DNA of 64,000 nt from Bombyx mori. Lineage: Eukaryota > Arthropoda > Insecta > Lepidoptera > Bombycidae. Made by a program: the position numbers and the translations under genes. The notes beneath the pieces are model-generated. The model was not told where the DNA came from. It saw only the letters and a program-made list of their open reading frames with translations, and did not search any database. The stretch spans positions 3,286,001 to 3,350,000 of the forward strand of contig NC_085109.1 of assembly GCF_030269925.1 (NCBI RefSeq), given 5' to 3'. This document shows, piece after piece, positions 22,729-33,700 of the stretch. Each line of letters starts with the position of its first letter. Position 1 is the stretch's first letter.

Positions 22729-23689
22729 CCAACCTAATATCCTTTGTAAACGCACTTTTCCATATTCACAGTTTCTGCATACGCGACATATTCACGGAAT
22801 GTATACACCGCGAATAAACAGTTTTTACTTTATTACATTTCCTCATAGTCTTATTGTATTTGTTTTATTAATAAACTGAATCAATTCCGTCTCAAATCTT
22901 TCTCTAACCGACTTGCGACTACTGACTACTTAAAACCATAATGTATCAATTTAATAACTAAACAAAACTCAGTCTTCGAGATAACAAAAAATCAACATCA
23001 AATCAATACAATAAAAGTATATACATAATCAATAATAATAATAATAATAATAAAATCACAGTGCTTATTGTTTGTCGCTAATTGCGCGTTATAAACAATA
23101 TGGTACAGAGACAATTACATTACATCCTAATATACATAGTGTAGATAACATAGTGTATATATACATTGTCATATGTCGTAAAATGTCTTACTTTCTTAAA
23201 TATCATCAGCTGTGTCTTCGAGCCATTCTTGATTGATTGGCCTCGTCGCATTAATTTAGGACCTAACTTAGAAGGAACGCATATGCATGAAGAATAAGAA
23301 TCCATGCGAGGATTTAGGAAGTGAAGGGAGAAAGAGAGGGAGGGGAGGCTGGGAGGGGGTGGAATTTCACGGTTTTTAAACGAGCCTCTATCGATACGCT
23401 AGCTTCGGTTTTTATACAATTGTCTGAGCGTTACTTATTCGGAGGCGATAGGTTTATTATGTGAGAAACGGATAGATCGTTTTCATCCCTACCAGTGTAT
23501 ACATACGATTGATAATTCATTACACGTGCCGGGTGGCGGGGAGCCGGGGCGGCGGCCGACCCGCCTCTCCCCCCGACCACTGCTCCGACACTGGAAACGT
23601 TACGTTTATCGTCAGCCGAATTTCAAAACATTTACGAGTTATTCTTAAAAAGCGTCATTTTTTTTCCTGCCTAAGGTTCAGCCTAAGCC
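22729..23689. other. 3' flank of GLUT1 with G-rich patch
   Basis: Contains an AAT microsatellite near 23030-23055 and a purine-rich tract at 23325-23362 with several runs of three or more G. The first AATAAA on the minus strand after the GLUT1 stop lies at 23452-23457, so the GLUT1 3' end may fall here. Confidence 0.45.
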
Positions 23690-23931
23690 TGGTGGAGGAC
23701 CTCTTGTGAGTCCGCGCGGGTGGGTACCACCGCCCCGCCTATTTCTGCCGTGAAGCAGTAATGCGTTTCGGTTTGAAGGTTGCGGCAGCCGTTGTAACTA
23801 TACTGAGACCTTAGAACTCATATCTCAAGGTGGGTGGCGGCCTTTACATTGTAGGTGTCTATGGGCTCCAGTAACCACTTCACACTAGGTGGCCTGAGAC
23901 CTGGTCTAACCATATAAGCAACAAAAAAAAA
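23690..23931 (+). repeat. Bm1 SINE, probably inside the GLUT1 3' untranslated region
   Basis: Starts within 60 bases of the GLUT1 stop codon and runs antisense to that gene. If transcription ends at the AATAAA at 23452-23457, the mature mRNA carries it. It has a moderately diverged tail (AGACCTGGTCTAACCAT). Confidence 0.8.
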
Positions 23932-23982
23932 TTTGTAAGGTCCGCGATCGGTTCTATTGCATCATTAAACAAACGTGCAAAC

Positions 23983-24130
23983 TTAAAGCGTAGAGTTCGA
24001 CTTGCCTGAGTCGCGTTTGACGTCGAGGGGCGCGGGGAGGGGCGGCGGCGGCGGGGGGAGCAGCTGCTGCTCCAGACCGTTGACGCAGTTCAACGCGCTG
24101 CCGTAGATGTGGTCGTCGCGGAAGCTGTCC
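23983..24130 (-). CDS. Glut1: Glut1 last coding exon
   Basis: Follows TTGTGTCCAG. Encodes the cytoplasmic tail [14 protein letters not shown], a run of six prolines, and ends KSNSTL with TAA at 23983-23985. GC-rich and poorly conserved in this family. Confidence 0.85.
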
Positions 24131-27100
24131 CTGGACACAACCGAGTGGCACGCTCGTGACAAACTACATCTCTCATTGGGGATTAGTTGTAATGATGCAA
24201 AAATGACGTCATCGGCTTTCTGTTATCGAATTTCCGTTCGTGCCATTCATACTAACAAAAATGTAATCTATACTATTATATAAATCTACAGTGATTTTTA
24301 CGGATGTTCCGTTATAACTACTGAACCGTACATCCGATTGACTTGAAACTTGGCATCCATGTAGAAAATACATGTACTTAATGGATAGGCTAATATTTAT
24401 ATGAGCGTTGGACTCCCTACACTAGTTGCGGGGGCGTTAATGATGAGAATCTTTGTGGGGGTGAGAAATAATAATATTAATGTTAAATGCCCAGCAAAGC
24501 GGACGGATACAGCTAGTCAGTTATATTAATTAAATTAAAACAGTCATTTAATAATTATTCTTGTGTATTAATAATGTCTTCTTACATTACAAGATGTCAA
24601 TATTAAAAACCAAATTATTCCAGCACAATTTTTTAAAGCAACCACAGCGCTTGATGTGTAAATTGTTATTTTATTGTTTAATCTAAAAAAATTCGGCGCC
24701 CGTTTTGGCCCCAAATGACGTCACACTTTATAAAGTACCGCTCGACCGCGTTTTGTTTGCGCGGAATTTTTGCAAGCGAACAACAGAACGTTCTGTACTA
24801 ATGTCGTATTTCCGATGTGTGATTTAAATTAACTAATCATTGGATTCGGGACAGAGATGGCAAATGTTTAGTTGTCTCGCTCACCTGCCGTTCGAATTCC
24901 GGAACAGCGCTAATATCTCTTCGAAGGTCTTATTTTTCGTCTCGGGAACCTTTTTGTATGTGAATATCCAGAAGATCGCCAGGAAGACACTGAACGGGAG
25001 GAACGTGTAGTTGTCCAGCACCGCCTGCGGAACACGTGAGGGGGGTTGGGAGAGGGGGGAAGTTTGTTAGCACACGCTACGAGATGTAATTTAGGGACGA
25101 GCTCGCAGTCTGGAAGCCGCCGCACGTGTCGCAGTCAGAAACCTCGACTACGTTCTGTCTACAGCGGCCTCACTCTTCAAAGCTGAATGCTAAGCAGCCA
25201 CGTGGTAAAAATAAAACAGCAATGGAATATTGTATTGGCGCGTTTACCGTCTAACAATAAACACAATAAAGATGTTCGTAATTTCATTTTATGGCCATTA
25301 TAGGTCACCGTCGATCATGGGCATCAACTATGACAATCAAAGCCGCTGTCTAAAAATAAGTATGTGATTAAATTAGGCAAAGCAACCAATAGTTTTATAA
25401 AGAGACAATGCGATGAATTTTTAGGCAGTGGCTTGGCTCTGCCCCTGGCATTGCTGACGTCCATGAGCGTGACCACTTACCATCAGGTAGGCCGTATGCT
25501 CGTCTGCCTACAAAGGCAATAAAAAAAAAACAATTCTTCTGCCTACCTTCATGCTCGGGAAACCGATTCCGACAACGAAATTCGCCATCCAGTTAACTAA
25601 GACGGCAATCGCCATGGCGCTCGGCCGCGGACCCTGGGAGAAGAGCTCCGCCGTGATCAGCCAGGGTATGGAGCCGGGGCCCACGGCGAAGAACACCACG
25701 AAGCTGAGCGTCGACACCACCGACAGGTAGCTCATCCAGTCGATCATTTCCTGCACATAACCGAAGAACTCCTATCAGAGGATAGAAGTAGTGCCCTTTC
25801 CCGTAACCGACCGAATACGGAATCAATCACAAACATAAATGCAAAACACTCACTAGGTTCTGTACGTACGCAGTATTATAACCGCTATTCAAGGCCTAAA
25901 TATTTATATTAATTCGTTCAAACATTAAGAAAGTCATTTTAAAAAAGTTACATTTTAATAATGCTTTTCACATAGCACGCAATGTACGACAATGTCGAGT
26001 CCATTGACGCGCGATATCCGCGGGAGCACAGTGTGCGTCTGATACCTGCCACGCACGTAAAGTCATCGGATGCGGACATCGTGTAGCTGCGTTTTATAAA
26101 ATCAGTGAAGTGCTATCTGCGTTTGAGCAGCATTTGTGTGAGTAACTTCGTTAAGCTTTACGTGAGTACTTTGTGTGCACGTGAATGGTGTCCTAAGCAT
26201 TTATATTTGAGAGTTCACAGACTAGTTCGCACGGAGATACCGGTCTCAGTTACAGGAAAGAAATCGTTTAGGGGGAGGGGGGGGGGGGGTGAAGCTACCG
26301 ACGGCTGTTTACATTTCTGATCATTTCATACTCTAATCAACATAATAAAATATACGAAATATTAATGATAATTAACGTCTTTAATTCCCGAAATTATATT
26401 TGGTTCAGAAACCAAACAGCCGCGCCGTTGCGCAAATGAAAAGCCGTGCAGCAGATACAATGCAACGAAATAATATAAATTTGAATAATGAAGACAGTAA
26501 TCGAGAGTGGAAGAGTGAAGTCAAGAGAAGAAAAAAATATGAAAAAAGGGATACAAGCAAAAAGCGAGCGAAAGCGTCGTTAAAAATATCAATAAATACA
26601 GATTAATAATAATAAAATTCTGTTTCAGCAGATAGATAGGTCGTGAGATTTGATGGAAAAGTGAGAGTATTGAAGAAATCATTTTCATAGGACAGAGATA
26701 TCAAAATTTAAGGATATTGGTGGGAATAGCAAGACGCTTATACCTTTCACACCAAGTGAGTGTTTGGTTTAGAGATTCTGCGGTATTGGTGAGCATTTTT
26801 TTCAACATAGTATGTTAAGGTTTTGTGGGACATTAATATGCAATAAGTACAAATCGCAGGAAAATGTAAAGTACAACATTTTATATGTTCACAAAAATCT
26901 ACACCAACGTTATTAAGCAACATGACATAGCCAATGTGCAAAGATTACAATAAATAGCCAATATATACGAAATTGATAATAGCCATAAATGAAATTTTTA
27001 TCTTGATGCAGAGGACTTAAGCCTCGTGTGACTTCGACCTTCGGCTCTCACGATAAGAGTTCCAACCACTGCTTAATGTACACACAAGTCTTATAGGTAT

Positions 27101-30100
27101 CCAATGTGAAGACAAACTTACTTTGAGCACAATTAGTCTCACTGTATTGAAGTCGACAAATCTGACGGTTTTACGTCACACAAGACAATTCTCCTTTCAG
27201 TCCAGCACGGGATTACTATCAAAATACAATTTTAGAACACACCTTTATTAGGAAGGAGATCGTGATGAAGATGGAGAAGATGAACATTCCTCCGAGACCG
27301 TACAGATGAAGGGTGCGTCGTCCAGTTCTGTCCATCAGCGGCAAAGACACCAACGTCATCCCGACCATGATGGCCCCGATGCCCATTGTTGCAAACTTCG
27401 CCGACTCCTCCGTCAGGCCCGAAGAAGTGAAGAGAAACGTGGAGTAGTTTATCACCTGAATAAATATACGATAAATACGATATAAATATGGATGAATTAA
27501 TGGTAAATTATATAATACTAGTGGTCCCGCAGTAGTCAAAATTCGACAATAATTAATTGAAATGTTATGTTTAAAGATTATTTCAGTTCTATTGTCATAT
27601 TCTTCTTTATTATAATCACAGATTTCGCCAAAACTACACTAAAGATAAATAATCTGAAAAATAAACAATATTGATCTATTCTCCATGACCACAGACAATA
27701 ACAAAAGTTTGACAATTGACAATAAGCAAATAGTATATTTATATCTATGTGTTGTGTCAAATACATGGCAGTGTGTGTAATGTGTTTTTTTAATTGATTT
27801 AATGTATCTTTTATGCATTATTTAAAAAATATATTACTATTGTGCACTTCTTCTCTATATTCTCTATAAGTGTGGAAAATTTCATACTCCTCCGTCCGCG
27901 CAATTTTCGTAAAAAGGGATACAAAGTTTTTGCTTTACGTATTAATACTTAATCTGGTCATAAATACTGTTACAATTAAAAATAAATAAAAAATTCTATG
28001 GCAAATAACATATTTTATTACTTTTACAGTGTGTTAGTTTAATACACAAATATAAAACAAATTAAAGTATAAAATGCTTATTCGGAGTGGTCTCCATTGG
28101 CTGCAATACAGTCCTTTAAACGTTGAGGCCAGTTATCAATAGAAGCACGCACTCTTTCCATGGGAAAAATTTTCACTGCCAATCGTGCGGATTGTTTTAG
28201 GGACTCAAAATTATCATGGCGTGTAGAGCAAGCCGTACTCTCTAAAACTGATCATAAATCATAATCCAGCGGATTAAGATCGAGACTAGACGACGGCCAG
28301 TCTTCAGCTCTGATGAAGTCCGAAACGTTCGTTTCCAACCAAGACTGTGTAGAGCGAGCTTTATGACCTGGCGCCGAGTCTTGCTGGAAGGACGATTCTT
28401 GATTATTGAACATGGTGTTGTTAAGGGGCTTCACTACCTTCACAAGAATGGTATCTTGATACACTTGTGCCGATGTTTTGATACCTTTTTCACAAAAGTA
28501 TGGCCCAGTCACTCCTTCACAGCTAATATGCCACCAAACCATCGCTGAAGTCGGATAGTGTGCACGTTGCACTCTGTCGACTAATTGGGGAGCTTCCTTG
28601 GAGCTTTAAGCATAAATATGGTCATTTTGTTTGTTAAAATGTTGCTCAATTGTAAAAAATTTCTCATCCGTAAACAAAATTTTTCTATGACCTCCCTTTG
28701 CGTACCGCTTCAGTAGTTGTTTCGATTTTACCACCCTATTCTCTTTTAAATTATCAGTTAAGAAATAACTAGTACGTCTCTTATAGGCTGTAAGTCCTAA
28801 GCCATCTTTTAAAATACGCGACATGGTTCTAAGTGCTATCTTCATCTCCCGAGATAAAATCTTTTGCTTTCGGACAGGATTTCTTCGAATTCTTTCCCTT
28901 ACTGCTTTGACCACCTTTTTCGTACGAACACTACGTGGACGGCCAGATCTTTTTTTTATTAATAGCCCGGTACACAAACTTTTTACTAATACCAAGCGTA
29001 TGGAGAGTTTTAAAATTGTATTTGGCTCCATACCTACTTTGTGTAATGCAATCACAGCGATTCGGTTCTCTTTATCACACCACTCCATTTTAATATCGCA
29101 AAATATTGTACAATGTATTGGCGCCAAAATAAGAAAACTCAATGAGCAATCATACAAAAATGACAGATTCCAAATTCAAATGTAATATTTTGTTTATTTT
29201 TAATTGTAACAGTATTTATGGCCAGACTAATTATATATATTAATAAGTATAGATTATAATATCTTGCACTGTACTAAAATTCGTATGTCAAATAATGACA
29301 AAGCATACACGCTCGTTTAACTTATGTTTAACTCTTTGTTACTATGCTTGGCGAATAAATGATTTTTTTTTCTTTCTTTCTTTCTTACAGATGTTAAAGA
29401 TACATCACATCATATAGTTACCGGGGGTTTTAGAAAAAAATCCGTAATCTACGGTTGTATGAACCCTGTCATTTACTTTGGCAGCAAAAGTATGATACGT
29501 CCCGATTCGTAAACCGAGAATGGTCTTAAGATGGATGATCTTTCACTAGGTGTTGTATTGCCTGATTCGCCGGCTTTGGGTTTATATTATTGCTGATTTC
29601 AAATAAAACAGTTTTTAATTTCATTATTACTAAAAGAAACTATAATTAATTAGTCCTGGAAGTTTGAAACCTTCATTTAAAGTTGTGTAAGGGTATGTGT
29701 AAGTGTTAGTTTAAGTGTAAGTTGTAAGTGTAAGTGTAAGTGTAAGTGCAAGTGTAAGTGTAAGTGCACGTGCAAGTGTAAGTGTTCAATTTACCCGGCC
29801 GATGGGTGTTCAGGTCGGATATTAACGGACTCCAAGCGACTCCCAGCTACGCGCTAGTGTTTGAGACCTACCGCATTGATTCCGCTAAGCTGCTGAGAGA
29901 GCTGCATCACGACTCCGATGAGGAGCGGCGCCCGCAGCGTCGGCGAGCAGAGCAACTCTCGCATCGAAATAGAAGCCTCCGATTGCTGGGCTCGCTCTTC
30001 CGCTCTCATCTCTTCAATATCCTCTTCGACCTATTGGGAAGGTTGACTACGTAATTACATGTCCAAAAGCACAAAGAGAAAATCCCTTCAAATCTATTTC

Positions 30101-30705
30101 TGATAATAGGGTCTGATCATAGGGTAAGCTTTTAATTTGAAACTTTGAACTTTTACCTAATATGGGATTCCAACCCATGACTCTCAGGCGAGCAGATGGG
30201 AGTAAAAACTAGTGCGCTAATGAGTAATCAAAATTGATAATGAATTGTAATGATAATTCTATCAGCACTTACTTGATTACTAGCTCGCAGTCTCCTCAGA
30301 GCTCGCCTCGCTTCTTCTTCCCATTGACGAGTGATGAGTAAATATCTAGGAGATTCGGGACAGGCCGGGAGCAGGACCAACTGTAGAACCGCTGGACAGA
30401 TGGCGAGACCTGAAACCAACCGTCCGAATACAAATGTTTTTGCTTTTTTTCCCTACCTACTGGTAACCTCGAAGGGCTATTCCAGCTTCCCCGGGTGGGG
30501 AGGCGAGCTTACCGTTATCTAGCTAGCACTAGCTCTAGCAAGAGTAGTGCTTTACAGACTCTACCACCGGATCGGAAACGGAACCCACTGAGAAGGTCCG
30601 GCGAGAAACTCAATGGGTTGTGTCAATTGGTTTATTTGCACGTCGAATTCGACAACTTCAACGAGGACGATGCTTGAAGAGCCTAAACGCATCGAGAGTA
30701 GATCG

Positions 30706-30746
<41 letters not shown>

Positions 30747-33700
30747 ACATACTTAGGGAAACGGCGGTAGTGCGTTTCTCTATCGCCTAATATATAATTA
30801 GAGGTGGCCACAATAAGGTTAGAGTATCACACCGCTTTTTCGAAGATGCTACCTTCGTCCAAGCAGACACTTTTAATTCATATAAACTATAATTGATTCA
30901 TAATGCAGTTTCACCACTGAAAAATTATCAATCGACAAGAAACAAAGAATTTGTTCTCTTCCGTATAGATGTAAAGACCAAAGATCTGATCAGCAGCGCC
31001 ACTGTGTGCAACACAATCACATACCAGCTTCATAATGTATTATTTATTTTACCTAACAATATTGGCCATCCTTCGTCCGTTCCAAGAATCTGTTCGATGC
31101 CCAGAACCTGGGAGATCAGCAAGCCGACTGTGACGGCAAGCTGGTTGACGGTGCCCAATCCGCCCCTCAGGTTCAGGGGAGCTATCTCCGATATGTACAT
31201 TGGCACTAAGGACGTGTTCAGACCTAGACGAGAAAGGTAATAATGAAAACTGACATACATAATATAATATAGTATGTTGCCGTAACTGGCTTTGTGCTGT
31301 GAACTCTATAAAGTTGATGAACTTTTACCATTAGAAATAAATCTATAATTTGCGTACTGGGAACATATAACGTATGAGGGTAGTTTAAAAACGCAAAAAA
31401 AACTATACCCACACCGGACTGAAAATTAAAAATACAATTTTATAAGCTGTCTTCCTTCTCCAAAATTAGACCAAAGTAATATTATTCTTGTATTGACATG
31501 GGTCTTTGATACGGGCGCGAATTTTCAAGTTAAACAGACATTTTGAGGTTGATAAAAATTACCTTTAAAATTTCTTTACACAGACAGAGGTCAAGCTAAT
31601 AACAGCGTGTTAAGGAACATTGAAATTACGTACATACATAATAAAAAACATTTTCTTGCCCTTATATCCTTACTATATGAGGTCGGCGCAACGTGTCATT
31701 TCCCCATTCGCACTTATCACACGTCATCTCCATTTCCCTAAGTCCATCCAAGTCTTTTTAAGGCTCTACTTATATTACACAATAAAGAAACATCATGCTG
31801 TATAATATCAAGTACATACCGCAGTTGACGCCTATAATAAATCTGCCAAAGATGAGGAATTCGTAGCAATGCGAGATCCTGGTAAAGCCCATGAGGCTCG
31901 CGCCGCCGATGCCGAGTACGTTGTTGAGCAATAACCCTCCTTTCCTATAATAACACTAGCATCAGTCCATAACCACTTTCTGTAATTATTCCCATAGACA
32001 CAGTCCACAGAGTTTCTCGCTGAATCTTCTCAGTGGATCGCGATTCCGATCCGATAGTAGATTCAGCGAAGCTCTGATCTAGCTAGGGCTAATGTTGGCT
32101 ATTTTTTCAGATTCAGTCTCATGAACTCGCCTACCAAGCAAAGCCGAAATAGCCCCTCGTGGCTATCAGCAATTAGGTAGGGCAAAAAATGGCAATTATG
32201 TTAAAAGGGCAAGAGGATATCACAAAGTTACAATCTGTCTGACTTTTCAGATGACCACGCGACCCTAGATTCCTCTCTTTACCATCTCCTTTTCCATTCT
32301 TTGTTCTACGTAATACTTTCTAGTCTGAATCATAAAGCCGTTGTGTGGTATCACCGCCCTTCCTATTTCTGCAGAGTCAATCGTTCCATCCCAAATTAAA
32401 ATCCGATAGCCGCTGTGTTTTTCTACTGCTTAGACAGGTGAATGAGTCCACAGTCCATTCGGTGTTAAGTGGTTACCAGAGGACAATACAACGTGAATGC
32501 CATCACCTTACTTTAGACATGAGGCCTAAGTTTCGATTGAATAGTATAATGGCAGCTCTACCCTTCAAACCTGCGCGGACTAACAAAACGTCCTAATACA
32601 AATTATCACGCAATTTATATATCTTGTCAGTTTTTTTTATAATACTATGTTAATCCCTCACTTCGGAATTTATTCAAGAAGATGAGTTAAGTAAGTATTT
32701 CATTACAAAAACAGGCACCTATTTACGAGATTTGCCCACTGACCACAACACTGAACACAACAACAACACCGGGCGTCTTATCTTTTAGACCACAGCGAGT
32801 TAAAATGATTAATGTTCTCAAGGTGGGCGGCGACACTGTTATGACGGTTATGAAAAAAATCATATGCCCTCCCGTGACCTACGCTAACAGCAGTAATTAA
32901 GAACCGCAATTTGAAATAATTGCAAACGAATTCGTTACTTTAGTGAAATTATAGTGAAAATGAAAACACAACCTGTGCCAAGACTATTCAAGCTTAAAAC
33001 ATTTAATCGTAAAAAAAAAACTAATTAAATTAATAATTTAAAAATACTCATAAAATACTTAATACATAAGTAATTGTATTTAAAAATTGTTGCTTAAATC
33101 TATCGGGGCTTTAAAAATCACTTGCCTTCCGAACCGGTTGGCAATCATTCCGCCCGAGAAGCCCCCCACCATGCCCCCGATGGCGAAGATGCTGACCGCT
33201 ACTGAGTACAGCCTGTTGACCGTGTCATCGTGCAGATCCATCCCGTATCGACTCTTATATACATCCTTTATGAAGTTTGCGATGTTCTACACAAAACATT
33301 GATAAGTCAGTTTCAGTTGTTCTAATTACAGCGATTCTCAACCAGTAGGGCGCTCACCCCCAGAGATTGGCGGGGTTTGATTGAGGTTACATAAAAATAA
33401 TATTGGTAATAGCGGAAATACGAAAACGGTTAATTTATACAAAACTTTATTATTTTTTTCTACCTATGCTCATAGCTTTGAGAGGCTATTTCAGCTTTTC
33501 CTTGCGGCTTAAACCGGAATATTGCTAACACTGGCCCGGGCAAGGGCAGTGCTTCGCAGAATCTACCACCGGATCGGAAAAGCGGTACACTGAGAAGATC
33601 CGGCGAGAAACTCGGTGGACTGTGTCTATGGGTTAATTTACTTATCGAGCCCTTCGTCGCAAGTGACGGGTTCGGCAAGGGCGGTGACCGGAATTAGCTA

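Noticed and set aside
26400..26606. A 68-codon Lys/Arg-rich + frame in a GLUT1 intron
   Set aside because: Composition follows an A-rich stretch, there is no domain, and it is antisense in an intron without support.
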